This document shows, piece after piece, positions 25,787-35,346 of a stretch of 64,000 bases of DNA. The notes under the pieces are model-generated. The model had not been told where the DNA came from, ran no database searches, and saw only the letters and a program-made list of their open reading frames with translations. The DNA lies in assembly GCA_903861645.1 (NCBI GenBank), contig CAIOVE010000018.1, positions 1 to 64,000 of the forward strand, written 5' to 3'. Origin of the DNA: an uncultured Hyphomicrobiales bacterium. GTDB taxonomy: Bacteria > Pseudomonadota > Alphaproteobacteria > Rhizobiales > Beijerinckiaceae. How positions within the stretch are numbered: position 1 is the first letter of the stretch; every line of letters begins with the position of its first letter. Position numbers and translations under genes: made by a program.

Positions 25787-27873
25787 CCGCGCGCGCGACG
25801 GCCTTCCCATAGCCAGGCGGCGAGCACGCCCGCGAGCAGCACGATCAGGCCAACAAAACCGATCGCCAGCGGCGCGACGCCGACGCCCACCACGACGCTC
25901 GCGCCCGCGCGCTTCACGCCGATGTAATCGGCGCCGCCGTAGAGCGGGCTTTCGCGCATGGCCGCGAAGCGCGGCAGGACGATCTCGTCGCCGGTTCCTG
26001 TTCCGATGCGGCGCGTCGTGCCGCCCGTTGATTCCGCCAGCGCGCGCAGATGCTCCGTCGTCGAGACGACTTCCTGAAACTCGCGCGGATTTTCCGGTCC
26101 GACGTTGACGAGCGAGCTCAGTTCGCCGTCGGTCAGCCTGTAAAGGCCGAATTCCTCGACCTTCACGCTCGCGCGCGAGACGCCGGGCGTCGAGGCCGCC
26201 AGCGTCACGACCCGCGTCGCGCCCGAGGGCGCCGTGAGCGTCACGGGCGGCGTTTCGTTTTTCAGCGTCTGGCGCTCGATCGAAATCTCGCGCCCTCGCG
26301 CGGTGGCGCGCAACGCCTCTTCCTCCAGTTCCGGTTCCTTCATCAGCCAGTGCGCGAGACGGCGCATCAGGTCGATATGCGGTCCGCCGCCCTGATAGCC
26401 GCGCGCCCACAGCCACATCTGGTCCGTCAGCAACAGGGCCACGCGCCCCTTGCCCTCGCGCGACAGCAGCAACAGCGGCTTGTCGTCGGCGCCCGACAAC
26501 ACGGGCACGCCGCGCAGCCGCTCGGTGGCGACCAACCGGTACCATTCGCTCCACGCGGGCGGATTGACCTCCGAGCCCGGCAAGTCCCGCGTGACCGGGT
26601 GCTTTTGTCCCTCCGCGGTGATCGCGGCGCGGAACGGACGTTCGATCACCGCGCCCGTGGGCTTGGCCGGCGCGATGCGGCCAAGCGGCGAATAATACAA
26701 CCCGTCGGGCGTCGAATAATCCGGCCCCGTCGCCATCAGCAAGGCGCCGCCATCGCGCACATAGCGCACGATGTTGTCGAAATAGACCTGCGGCAGAATC
26801 GTCTGCGTCGAATAGCGATCGAAAATGATCAGGTCGAATTCGGTGATCTTGCGTCCGAAAAGATCGGCCGTCGGGAACGCGATCAGCGACAGTTCGTTGA
26901 TCGGCGTGCCATCCTGCTTGTCCGGCGGACGCAGGATGGTGAAATGCACGAGATCGACATTGGCGTCGGACTTGAGCAGGTTGCGCCACGCGCGTTCGCC
27001 GGCGTGCGGCTCGCCCGACACGAGAAGCACCTTCAGCTTGTCGCGCACGCCCTCGATGGTCACGACGGCCTTGTTGTTCAACGTGGTCAGTTCATTCGGC
27101 AGCGGCGCGACATCGAGTTCGACGACGTTGGGACCGCCGTGCTCGATGCGCACCGTGGCGCGAAACGTCGCGCCGGGCGCGACGCGCTGGGAAATGATCC
27201 GTTGACCGTCGCGACTGATGACGACGTCGGCGGGTTCGCCGCGATCGCCGCTGTCGAGCACGCGCGCGACGATGGTCTGATCCCGTCCGACGATGCCGAA
27301 CCGCGGCGCCTCGACGAGTTCGATGCGACGGTCGCGCTCGCCCGCGTGGCCGGTGATGAAGGCATGCAGCGGCGCCTTGAACCCGAGCGCCTCGGCGCTC
27401 GCGGGAATGTCGTGCACGACGCCATCGGTCACCAGAATGGCGCCGCCGACGCGCTCCGGCGGCACGTCGGCGAGCGCTGAATTCAACGCGCCGAACAGGC
27501 GCGTGCCATCGGCGCCGGATTCATCGTCGGTTCCGCCATCGACAAAGCGCGCCTCGATATTGCCGAGCGCCTCGAGTTTTTTGGCGATCTCCTCGCGGGC
27601 GCGATCGGTTTGCGCCTTGCGCTCGCCGATGGACTGGCTGCCGCTGCGGTCGAGCACGACGGCGACGACATCCTTGAGCGGATCGCGATCCTCGCGCACG
27701 AGCGAGGGATCGGCCAGCGCCAGCAGGATCAGCGCGAGGCCGAGCGCGCGCAGCCACGCGCCGCGCCGACCGGAGACAATCATCAGGCCGACGACAACAA
27801 CCGCCGCGAGCGCCAGCGCGACCAGCAACGCCAGGGGAACGAGCGGCGCGAAGGACAGATTGAAATTCGTCAT
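25783..27873 (-). CDS. Membrane-anchored VWA/glutamine-amidotransferase-like protein of the MoxR operon
   Basis: 696 residues. Two hydrophobic helices near the N-terminus (about 10-32 and 40-57) and one at the C-terminus (about 660-688) frame a large periplasmic part. Residues about 65-190 look like a von Willebrand A domain (VAVVLDRSGSQSIGERK, GGAILVTDGVVHD). The middle region LIIFDRYSTQTILPQVYFDN followed by YVRDGGALLMATG resembles the class I glutamine-amidotransferase-like domain found in these operons. The start overlaps the upstream gene's stop by one base (TGATG). The function is not established; in this gene order it is presumed to work with MoxR in envelope protein maturation. Confidence 0.75.
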   Translation of the reverse strand: MTNFNLSFAPLVPLALLVALALAAVVVVGLMIVSGRRGAWLRALGLALILLALADPSLVREDRDPLKDVVAVVLDRSGSQSIGERKAQTDRAREEIAKKLEALGNIEARFVDGGTDDESGADGTRLFGALNSALADVPPERVGGAILVTDGVVHDIPASAEALGFKAPLHAFITGHAGERDRRIELVEAPRFGIVGRDQTIVARVLDSGDRGEPADVVISRDGQRIISQRVAPGATFRATVRIEHGGPNVVELDVAPLPNELTTLNNKAVVTIEGVRDKLKVLLVSGEPHAGERAWRNLLKSDANVDLVHFTILRPPDKQDGTPINELSLIAFPTADLFGRKITEFDLIIFDRYSTQTILPQVYFDNIVRYVRDGGALLMATGPDYSTPDGLYYSPLGRIAPAKPTGAVIERPFRAAITAEGQKHPVTRDLPGSEVNPPAWSEWYRLVATERLRGVPVLSGADDKPLLLLSREGKGRVALLLTDQMWLWARGYQGGGPHIDLMRRLAHWLMKEPELEEEALRATARGREISIERQTLKNETPPVTLTAPSGATRVVTLAASTPGVSRASVKVEEFGLYRLTDGELSSLVNVGPENPREFQEVVSTTEHLRALAESTGGTTRRIGTGTGDEIVLPRFAAMRESPLYGGADYIGVKRAGASVVVGVGVAPLAIGFVGLIVLLAGVLAAWLWEGRRARG

Positions 27874-30671
27874 CAGTGCGCCAGCCTTTCAAGCAGGTCG
27901 CGCACATGCACCTGATCGGCCTTGTAGTTGCCGGTGAGCGTGTACATCACGAGATTGACGCCGGCGCGCAGCGCCATCTCGCGTTGTCGTCCCGTGCCCG
28001 GCGTCAGCGGAAACAACGGTTGGCCCTCGCGCGTCACCGCCCAGGCGGCGGCGAGGTCGTTCGACGTGATGATCAGCGGCGACACGCTGTCGCTCGACCG
28101 CACGGGGCGATTGGCGCCGTCGCCAGCCTCGGCGGGCAGCGCCTCGATCCATGTCTGGCCGATGGTCGTGCGCCCGACGAAGGAGTCGAGCAGGTAGAAT
28201 GTCTTGGTCACGACATGATCGCGCGGCACGGGCTCCAGCTCGGGCACGTCGACATTGTCGAGCAGCTTGCGCAGCCACGCCTGCTCGGGCGTCGGCGGAC
28301 CGCCGGCGCGCGCGTTCAGCGCGTCGCGCGTGTCGAACACGATCATGCCGCCCTGCTTCATGTAATCGGAGATTTTCGCCACGGCCTCGGCGGACGGCAG
28401 CGGCCGCTCGGCGACGATCGGCCAGTAGATGAAGGGATAGAAGGCGAGTTCGTCGCGGGCGGGATCAAGTCCCATGGGCTCGCCGGGAGTCAACGCGGTG
28501 CGCGCGCCAAGCGCCCGCGACAGGGCGGCGAGACCGACCTGACTGGCCTCGTCGACCTTAGCGTCGCCGGTGACGATATAGGCGAGCCGCGTCTTCAGCG
28601 CGGCGTCCATGTCGCGCTTGCTCGTCGTCTGGGCGTGTCCGGGCGCCGGCGTCGCGAGCACGCCCAGCGCGAACCCCATGGCGAGGATGGCGGCGGCGGC
28701 GACGGATCGACGGCCGCGCCAGCGCGGGCCGCCCGCCAGCCACAGCGAGGCCAGCGCGTCGGCGATCAGCAGCGCCGCCGCCAACACGACCAGCAAGGGG
28801 CGCAAATCGATCGCGTCGGCCTTTTGCAATGTATCCATGCGCAGGTTGAGACCGGAAAAATCGGCGGGCGCGAGGCGATCGGTCGGCGCCAGCGGATTGA
28901 CCGCGACCAGCGCCTCGGGAGGCCCGTAGAAGCCCGGCGGATGTTCGGCGGTGGCGCCGCCGTCGTAATGGGCGGGGATGGGTCGCGCCGTGAGGGGCGG
29001 CGGCCCCATGGCGCCGAAGCCATCGAGCACGCGGGTCGGCGCCACGGTGTTCTCGCGCGCCGCCTCGCCATTGACAAAGTCGCCCTTCGTTCCGGCCTCG
29101 GCGCCGGTCGACATCGAAACGACCCGACGGAGGATATCGACGAACATGCCGGACAGCGGCAGGTTGGACCACGTCGTGTCGGCGGTGACGTGAACCAGCA
29201 CGATGAGCCCCTTGCCGCGCCGTTCGGCGGTGATCAGCGGCGTGCCGTCGACAAGCGCCGCCCAGGTCTTGCCGGGCAGGCCCGCCTCGGGCTCGGCCAG
29301 CACCTGCCGGTTCACCGCCACCTCGCGGGTCACGGGCACGCCAAAAAGCGGACTATCCTTGTCGAAGGGTGCCAACGCCTTGGGCGATTCCCACGACAGT
29401 GAGCCGCCGAGCACGCGGCCGCCGCGACGCAGGCGCACGGGCACGAGATCGTCCGACGCGTTGGCCAGGCGCGTGCCGGCGAAGCGCAGCAGCAAGCCGC
29501 CATCCTCGATGAATTTCACGAGGCGGTCGTGGGCCGCGCCGGCGACGACGCCCACGTCGGCCAGTACGAGCACGGACACCTGATCGTCGAGCAGCGACAG
29601 GACGGGATCGCCACGACCGAGACGGGCCTCGCGCACGTCAGCGAAGGGCGCGAGCGCCTTCGCGACATAATAGGTGGGCGACAGCAACGGCTGGGCCGTG
29701 TCCGCCGTCTCGCCCGAAACGAGCCCAACGCGGCGGCGCTTCCAGCGCGAATCGAGCAGCGTGACGGCGCCGGTCGAGCGTTCGTCGACGATCTCGACGC
29801 GGGCGATGTCGTTACGCAGTTCCAGCGGCAGGTCGAAGCGCGCGGTCGCCTCGGTCTTGCCGGCGAGGTCGAAGGCGGTCTCGCCGATCATCACGCCCTT
29901 CATGTCGAGCGCGCGCAGGGTTCCCGTGGCGCGTCCGGCGGTCGTCGGGCGGATGACGGTCGCCTCCAGCGCGCCAGCGTTGTTTTGCGCGCCGGCGATG
30001 GCGAGTTGCGGCCGGTCGAGACTCACCGCGCGCACCTCGCGCGCGCCAGCGGCGGCGACCAGCGCCGTCGCGAATTCACGCGCCCCGCCGGAGGCGAGGC
30101 CATCCGTCAGCCAGACGATTTCCGCGTCCGCGTTGGCGGCGAGAAACCGCTCGGCGGCGGGCAGGGCCGCCATGCGGTCGGGAATGACGGGCGCGGGCTT
30201 GAGCGCGCGCAGCCGGTCCATGGCGGTCGTGGCGTCGGCGATGGCGATATCGCGGGGCCCCGCCGAAAGAGGCAAGAGCGCGCTGGCGCGGCCAAGGCGA
30301 CCCGCGCCGAGGATGCGCTCGCCGGCGTCGCGGACGCGCAGATCCCATGTCGGGGCGGCGGGCCATCCGTCGTCGAGGATGACCAGCAGCGGCCCCTTGC
30401 CGCCGAGACCCGCGGGCGGCGGGTTCCAGATCGGTCCGGCCATGGCCAGAATGACCAGCGCCGCCAACGCGAGCCGCAACAGCATCAGCCACCACGGCGT
30501 GCGCGCGGGCGTCTCGTCCTTCGGCTTGAGGTCGAGAATGAGTTTCAGCGGCGGAAAGGCGATCTGGCGCGGGCGCGGCGGCGTAATCCGCAGCAGGTAA
30601 TAGAGCGCCGGCAGCAGGGCCAGCGCCGCGAGCACCATGGGAACGGAAAAAGCGAGCGGCAATCCGGCCAT
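27873..30671 (-). CDS. DUF4159 protein with N-terminal BatA-type membrane domain
   Basis: 932 residues from the ATG at 30671, which overlaps the DUF58 stop as TGATG (a GTG at 30674 is the alternative). The N-terminal about 95 residues form a BatA-type pair of helices: VPMVLAALALLPALYYLLRI and WWLMLLRLALAALVILAMAG. A VWA-like part with VILDDGWPAA follows. Two more helices appear at about 630-690, and the C-terminal 210 residues match DUF4159 (ALKTRLAYIVTGD, FYPFIYWPI, GGMIVFDTRDA). It is the third gene of the moxR operon in alphaproteobacteria. Biochemical role unknown. Confidence 0.82.
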   Translation of the reverse strand: MAGLPLAFSVPMVLAALALLPALYYLLRITPPRPRQIAFPPLKLILDLKPKDETPARTPWWLMLLRLALAALVILAMAGPIWNPPPAGLGGKGPLLVILDDGWPAAPTWDLRVRDAGERILGAGRLGRASALLPLSAGPRDIAIADATTAMDRLRALKPAPVIPDRMAALPAAERFLAANADAEIVWLTDGLASGGAREFATALVAAAGAREVRAVSLDRPQLAIAGAQNNAGALEATVIRPTTAGRATGTLRALDMKGVMIGETAFDLAGKTEATARFDLPLELRNDIARVEIVDERSTGAVTLLDSRWKRRRVGLVSGETADTAQPLLSPTYYVAKALAPFADVREARLGRGDPVLSLLDDQVSVLVLADVGVVAGAAHDRLVKFIEDGGLLLRFAGTRLANASDDLVPVRLRRGGRVLGGSLSWESPKALAPFDKDSPLFGVPVTREVAVNRQVLAEPEAGLPGKTWAALVDGTPLITAERRGKGLIVLVHVTADTTWSNLPLSGMFVDILRRVVSMSTGAEAGTKGDFVNGEAARENTVAPTRVLDGFGAMGPPPLTARPIPAHYDGGATAEHPPGFYGPPEALVAVNPLAPTDRLAPADFSGLNLRMDTLQKADAIDLRPLLVVLAAALLIADALASLWLAGGPRWRGRRSVAAAAILAMGFALGVLATPAPGHAQTTSKRDMDAALKTRLAYIVTGDAKVDEASQVGLAALSRALGARTALTPGEPMGLDPARDELAFYPFIYWPIVAERPLPSAEAVAKISDYMKQGGMIVFDTRDALNARAGGPPTPEQAWLRKLLDNVDVPELEPVPRDHVVTKTFYLLDSFVGRTTIGQTWIEALPAEAGDGANRPVRSSDSVSPLIITSNDLAAAWAVTREGQPLFPLTPGTGRQREMALRAGVNLVMYTLTGNYKADQVHVRDLLERLAH

Positions 30672-31612
30672 CACGCGCCCTCCGCCGGGGCGGCGACCGC
30701 GCCCTGCATGGCCTCGACCCGCAGGCGCAGATCAAGCAGCGCCCGCGACGCGGGCCGGTCGGTACGGTGCAGGGCGAAGGTCCAGCCGCGCGAGCGGCAG
30801 GCCTCGCGCACCGCGTCGCGATGGGCGGCGAGGCGGGCGATGTATTCGGCGCGAAAGCTTCGCGCCTCGCCGACGCGCAACCGCGCGCTCGAGTCGACAT
30901 CGAGAAATTCGGTGTGGCCGTCGAAGGGAAACGTCTCCTCGACGGGATCGGCGATCATCAGCAGGTGGCCCATGGCGCCGCGCGCGGCCATGCCGTGAAT
31001 GGTCCGCGCGATCTCGTCGGGCGGCGACAGGAAATCGCCAATGAGAATCGCCTGCGTGCGGGGCGCGAGCGCGTCGGCGGGCGGCAGTTCGCGAGCGCCG
31101 CCGCCGACCCGCTCGTCGAGGATCATCGCCTCGGCGAAGCGCTCGATGATGCCGCGCGTCGCCAGCGCGCGCGTCAGGCCGGGGATGCCGACGCGCTCGC
31201 CGCCGCGCACCAAGAGGTCGGCGGTCGCCATGCCCAGCGTCACCGCGCGGTCGAGCTTCGACTGCATGGCGAGCGAGGAGACAAAGGCCATTGACGGCGA
31301 ACGGTCCATCCAGATCCAGACCGTGTGCGCCGCCTCCCATTCGCGCTCGCGCACATAGACCCGATCATCCCTGGCGGAGCGGCGCCAGTCGATGCGGGTG
31401 GTCGATTCGCCCCAGACGAAGGGCCGGAATTGCCAGAAGGTTTCGCCGACGCCCGCGCGCCGACGTCCGTGCACGCCATGCATGACCGTCGCCGCGACCT
31501 CCCGCGCCGACACGACCAGCGCCGGCAGGCGCCGGGCCAGATCGAGCGCGCCGGTCTGGTGGCGGGCGTCGACGCCGCTGTCCGATGGATCAAGGAGCCG
31601 GGCGTCGGCCAT
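30671..31612 (-). CDS. DUF58 domain protein
   Basis: 313 residues. DUF58 is marked by FRPFVWGESTTRIDWRRSAR and the VWA-like MIDAS region TVWIWMDRSPSMAFVS, followed by LLVRGGERVGI and AILIGDFLSPPDE. In MoxR systems DUF58 proteins are presumed to present clients to the ATPase. The start lies 4 bases after the moxR stop, and the stop overlaps the DUF4159 start. No transmembrane helix is evident, so it is probably cytoplasmic. Confidence 0.88.
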   Translation of the reverse strand: MADARLLDPSDSGVDARHQTGALDLARRLPALVVSAREVAATVMHGVHGRRRAGVGETFWQFRPFVWGESTTRIDWRRSARDDRVYVREREWEAAHTVWIWMDRSPSMAFVSSLAMQSKLDRAVTLGMATADLLVRGGERVGIPGLTRALATRGIIERFAEAMILDERVGGGARELPPADALAPRTQAILIGDFLSPPDEIARTIHGMAARGAMGHLLMIADPVEETFPFDGHTEFLDVDSSARLRVGEARSFRAEYIARLAAHRDAVREACRSRGWTFALHRTDRPASRALLDLRLRVEAMQGAVAAPAEGA

Positions 31613-31616
31613 GCGG

Positions 31617-32627
31617 TCAGCCGAGCCGCGCCGCGAGGCGGGCGATGACGCCGGAGATGGTCTCGCCCTCCGCGCGGGCGGCGAAGGTCAGGGCCATGCG
31701 GTGCTTGAGCACCGGCTCGGCCAGCGCGCGCACGTCGTCGATGGAGGGCGCGAGGCGGCCGTCGATGAGGGCGCGGGCGCGCGTCGCCAGCATCAGCGAT
31801 TGCGCGGCGCGCGGACCGGGGCCCCAGGCGATGTGTTTCGTCAGTGCGCCATCGCCCTCGCCCGGACGCGCGGCGCGCACGAGATCGAGAATGGCGTCGA
31901 CCACGCTGTCGCCCACCGGCAGCCGGCGCACGAGCCGCTGCGTCGTCATGAGGTCATCGGCTGTCATGGCGGGGCGGGCGCTGGCGTCGGCCTCGCCCGT
32001 GGTCTCGATGAGAATGCGGCGCTCGGCGGCGCGGTCGGGATAGAGCACGTCGATCTGCATGAGGAAGCGGTCGAGCTGCGCCTCGGGCAGGGGATAGGTG
32101 CCCTCCTGCTCCAGCGGATTTTGCGTCGCCAGCACGTGGAAGGGCCTCGGCAGGTCGTGCCGCTCGCCCGCGACGGTGACGTGATATTCCTGCATGGATT
32201 GCAGAAGCGCGCTCTGGGTGCGCGGGCTGGCGCGGTTGATTTCGTCGGCCATGAGCAATTGCGCGAAGATCGGACCGCGCACGAAGCGGAAGGCGCGCTT
32301 GCCGGATTCGCCCTCCTCCATGATTTCCGAGCCGAGAATGTCGGCGGGCATCAGGTCGGGCGTGAACTGCACGCGGCGCGCGTCGAGGCCGAGCACGACG
32401 CCAAGCGTTTCCACGAGTTTCGTCTTGGCGAGGCCGGGCACGCCGACCAGCAGGCCATGACCACCCGCGATGAGGGTCACCAGCGCCTGTTCGACGACGG
32501 TTTCCTGACCGAAAATGACGGCGCCGATCGCGGCGCGGGCGGCGGCGACCTTTTCCAGCGCCGCCTCGGCCGTTCGCGCGACGGCCGATTCCAGCGAGGT
32601 GGCGTTGTTGTCCTGCGTCGCGCTCAT
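31617..32627 (-). CDS. MoxR-family AAA+ ATPase
   Basis: 336 residues from the ATG at 32627 (GGGAG 5 bases upstream); the longer form from 32654 adds nine residues with no ribosome site. Walker A is GHGLLVGVPGLAKTKLVE, Walker B LLMADEINRASPRTQ, sensor 1 FHVLATQNPLEQEGTYPLPE, and the lid follows RFLMQIDVLYP. MoxR ATPases act as chaperones for metal-cofactor insertion or envelope complex assembly. It is the first gene of a four-gene operon (moxR-DUF58-DUF4159-VWA/GATase). Confidence 0.92.
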   Translation of the reverse strand: MSATQDNNATSLESAVARTAEAALEKVAAARAAIGAVIFGQETVVEQALVTLIAGGHGLLVGVPGLAKTKLVETLGVVLGLDARRVQFTPDLMPADILGSEIMEEGESGKRAFRFVRGPIFAQLLMADEINRASPRTQSALLQSMQEYHVTVAGERHDLPRPFHVLATQNPLEQEGTYPLPEAQLDRFLMQIDVLYPDRAAERRILIETTGEADASARPAMTADDLMTTQRLVRRLPVGDSVVDAILDLVRAARPGEGDGALTKHIAWGPGPRAAQSLMLATRARALIDGRLAPSIDDVRALAEPVLKHRMALTFAARAEGETISGVIARLAARLG

Positions 32628-32785
32628 TCGCTCTCCCGCCGGGGTTGATTCCATTCGGCTTGCGTCCGCACCATAGGCGCGAAATCCGGTTCATGGATAG
32701 AATAGGGGCTTCCGCGGACTTGTCGATCCGACCCGCGGCTGCGAGCTTGGTTAATCCGGTTGAACAGGGACATTGGCGCGAAACC

Positions 32786-33388
32786 ATGGCGAGCGAAGCC
32801 AACGACCCTCGGGGCGCGACGGGTCTCGACGGCATTATCGGCGCGGCGACGCGCGCCGGCGGCCGCGGACCCGCGCCCGTGCATCTGTGGAATCCGCCCT
32901 ATTGCGGCGACATCGGCCTGCGCATCACGCGCGACGGCGTCTGGCATTATCGCGGCTCGCCCATCGCGCGACCCGCGCTGACGCGGCTTTTTTCGACGAT
33001 CCTGCGCAAGGACCCCGAACGCCACGTGCTGGTGACGCCGGTCGAAATGGTGCTGGTCGACGTCGAGGACGCGCCCTTTCTGGCCGTTGAAATGATCGTG
33101 ACGGGCGCGGGCGCGACGCAAATTATTCGCTTGCGCACGAACATGGACGACTGGATCGAGCTTGGCCCCGAACATCCCTTGCGCTTCGAGCGCGGCCCCG
33201 CCGACGGGATGAAGCCCTACGCGCTCGTGCGCGGCGATTTATGGGCGCTGGCGACGCGCGCCGTCTATTACGAACTGATAGAACGCACCGAGACGCGCGA
33301 CATCGGCGGTCGCGCGATGCTGGGCGTCGCCTCGGCGGGACAATTTTTCGTGATATGCCCGGCGGACGAGATCGGGGAGCCGGAATGA
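32786..33388 (+). CDS. DUF1285 family protein
   Basis: 200 residues from the ATG at 32786; earlier in-frame starts at 32645 and 32693 are possible, since no start has a strong ribosome site. DUF1285 features are visible: VHLWNPPYCGDIGLRITRDG near residue 35, WHYRGSPIARPALTRLFSTI and RHVLVTPVEMVLVDVEDAPF. The family is common in alphaproteobacteria and of unknown function. It overlaps the nudix gene by four bases and forms an operon with nudix and cca, a recurrent arrangement in Rhizobiales. Confidence 0.85.
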   Translation: MASEANDPRGATGLDGIIGAATRAGGRGPAPVHLWNPPYCGDIGLRITRDGVWHYRGSPIARPALTRLFSTILRKDPERHVLVTPVEMVLVDVEDAPFLAVEMIVTGAGATQIIRLRTNMDDWIELGPEHPLRFERGPADGMKPYALVRGDLWALATRAVYYELIERTETRDIGGRAMLGVASAGQFFVICPADEIGEPE

Positions 33389-34041
33389 ACACCCAGACGC
33401 CGACGCCGGCGCCGTTTTCAGCCGAGGATGTCAGCCGACGCGCGGCGACCCGCCTGCTGGCCGCGCCCGCGTTCGAGGATCATCGCGAACACTGGGGCGA
33501 CCACGCGCTGAACCAGAACGACCACTGGCGCGCGCGCGCCTCGCGGGAGCGGCGCCCGGCCGCCGTGCTGGCGCCCATCGTCGCGCGACCGGAGGGCGCG
33601 ACGGTGCTGCTCACCCAACGCGCGAGCCATCTGCGCAATCACTCCGGCCAGATCGCCTTTCCCGGCGGCAAGATCGACGCGGGCGAAACGCCGTTGGCGG
33701 CGGCGCTGCGCGAGGCGCGCGAGGAAATCGGGCTCGATCCCGCCTTCGTGCGGCCAGTCGGCTATCTCGATCCCTATGTCACCGGCACGGGGTTTCGCAT
33801 TCATCCCGTTGTCGCGGTCGTCGAGCCGGGATTCACGCTCGACATCAACGCCGACGAGGTCGACGACGCCTTCGAGGCGCCGCTGGCGTTTCTGATGAAC
33901 CCGGAGAATCATCAACGGCATTCGCGCATGGTCGAGGGCGCCGAACGGCGTTTTCACGCCATGCCGTGGCGCGACCGCTACATCTGGGGCGCGACCGCCG
34001 GCATGTTGCTCAACCTGTATCAGCGGCTTTACGGGCCATGA
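33385..34041 (+). CDS. Nudix hydrolase, CoA pyrophosphatase type
   Basis: 218 residues from the ATG at 33385, with GGGAG 6 bases upstream. The Nudix box GGKIDAGETPLAAALREARE continues to EIGL at about residues 94-117. It is immediately preceded by the CoA-pyrophosphatase signature LLTQRASHLRNHSGQIAFPG. Such enzymes cleave CoA or its derivatives to 3',5'-ADP and 4'-phosphopantetheine. Start and stop overlap both neighbours (ATGA), giving tight coupling in the DUF1285-nudix-cca operon. Confidence 0.92.
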   Translation: MNTQTPTPAPFSAEDVSRRAATRLLAAPAFEDHREHWGDHALNQNDHWRARASRERRPAAVLAPIVARPEGATVLLTQRASHLRNHSGQIAFPGGKIDAGETPLAAALREAREEIGLDPAFVRPVGYLDPYVTGTGFRIHPVVAVVEPGFTLDINADEVDDAFEAPLAFLMNPENHQRHSRMVEGAERRFHAMPWRDRYIWGATAGMLLNLYQRLYGP

Positions 34042-35279
34042 GCGACGCCGCCATCGCCGCGCTGTTGCGCGAACCAAAACTCGCCCGGGCGCTGGCGATG
34101 CTCAACGGCGACGGCGAGGAAACGCGCGTTGTCGGCGGCGCCGTGCGGAACGCCTGGCTCGATGAACCGGTCGCCGATGTCGATCTCGCGACGACCGCCA
34201 CGCCCGACGAAGTGACGCGCCGCGCGCGCGCCGCCGGCGCGAAGGTCGTTCCCACCGGTTACGAGCATGGCACGGTGACGGTCATCATCGACGGGCGACC
34301 CTTCGAGGTCACGACATTGCGCGAGGATGTCGAGACCGACGGACGTCGCGCGGTCGTCCGTTTCGGTCGCGATTTCGCCGCCGACGCGCGACGGCGCGAT
34401 TTCACCGTGAACGCGCTGTTTCTCGACGTCCATGGCGCCGTGCATGACGATGTGAACGGTCTCGCCGATCTCGCCGTCCGCCGCGTGCGCTTCATCGGCG
34501 AGGCGCGCCAGCGCATCCGCGAGGATTATCTGCGCATCCTTCGTCTGTTTCGCTTTCACGCCGCTTATGGCGCGGGCGAAATCGACGGGGAGGCCTTCGC
34601 CGCCGCGGTGGCCGAACGCGCCGGGCTCGCGACGCTCTCGCGCGAACGGGTGCGGAGCGAAGTGCTGAAACTTCTCGTCGCCCGACGCGCCGGCGAGGCG
34701 GCGCGCGTCTTTTCGGAGTCGGGCCTGCTGGGACCGCTGCTCGGCGGCGTTCCCATGCCGGGGCGTTTGGCGCGCCTGATCGAGATTGAAAACGCCCGCG
34801 GCGTCGCGCCCGACCCGATCCGTCGTCTCGCCGCGCTCGCGATGCTCGTGGCGGAGGACGCCGCGCGCCTGCGCGACTCCCTGCGCCTGTCGAACGCGGA
34901 AGGCGACCGCCTGGCGAAGGCCGCCGAGGCGCTCGCCGAATGGCATGGACGCGCAACGCCGCCGGCGGCCGGCGCGCTGCGGGAAGCCTTGTTCCATCAT
35001 GGCCGCGTGGCGTGCCTCGACGCGCTCGCGCTCGCGCAGGCCGAGGCGCGCGCCGCGCCGGACGCGCCGGAATGGCTCTCGGCGTGGCGGTTTCTGTCGG
35101 ATACGCCGGAGCCGCGCCTGCCCTTCGGCGGCGCCGATTTGCTGAAACGCGGCGTGCCGGCGGGACGCGCCATGGGCGACATGCTCAAACGCCTGCAAGC
35201 CGCGTGGATACGCGCCGGTTTTCCCTCCGACCCGCGCGATCTCGCGCGATTGCTGGACGAAGCGTCAACCGGCGACTGA
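34038..35279 (+). CDS. cca: CCA tRNA nucleotidyltransferase
   Basis: 413 residues from the ATG at 34038, overlapping the nudix stop. The class II nucleotidyltransferase head shows VVGGAVRNAWLDEPVADVDL with the DxD catalytic pair. DARRRDFTVNALFLDVHG follows, and then REDYLRILRLFRFHAAYG, the nucleotide-selecting block. It adds or repairs the 3' CCA of tRNAs, or only A if split with a CC-adding partner. The tRNA-Ser in this window already encodes CCA, so its role may be repair. Length is normal for alphaproteobacteria. Confidence 0.94.
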   Translation: MSDAAIAALLREPKLARALAMLNGDGEETRVVGGAVRNAWLDEPVADVDLATTATPDEVTRRARAAGAKVVPTGYEHGTVTVIIDGRPFEVTTLREDVETDGRRAVVRFGRDFAADARRRDFTVNALFLDVHGAVHDDVNGLADLAVRRVRFIGEARQRIREDYLRILRLFRFHAAYGAGEIDGEAFAAAVAERAGLATLSRERVRSEVLKLLVARRAGEAARVFSESGLLGPLLGGVPMPGRLARLIEIENARGVAPDPIRRLAALAMLVAEDAARLRDSLRLSNAEGDRLAKAAEALAEWHGRATPPAAGALREALFHHGRVACLDALALAQAEARAAPDAPEWLSAWRFLSDTPEPRLPFGGADLLKRGVPAGRAMGDMLKRLQAAWIRAGFPSDPRDLARLLDEASTGD

Positions 35280-35302
35280 CGCGTTTTGACGGCGGCGATC
35301 AA

Positions 35303-35324
35303 GTTGTCTTATGTTTAAGACAAC
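35303..35324. promoter_or_regulatory. Perfect inverted repeat, probable GntR operator for the monooxygenase operon
   Basis: GTTGTCTTA (35303-35311) and TAAGACAAC (35316-35324) are exact 9-base inverted arms separated by 4 bases. The site ends 22 bases before the ATG at 35347. Its TTGTC-N10-GACAA core equals the one in the gntR divergent promoter at 23693-23712, and TAAGACAA is shared exactly. Confidence 0.7.
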
Positions 35325-35346
35325 GTCTTCCGACGCTGGAGCGGGC

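Noticed and set aside
24722-26989. 755-residue minus-strand frame spanning the LeuCD-like and VWA genes
   Set aside because: A shadow in a different frame of the LeuC/D-like genes and the 696-residue protein, without domains.
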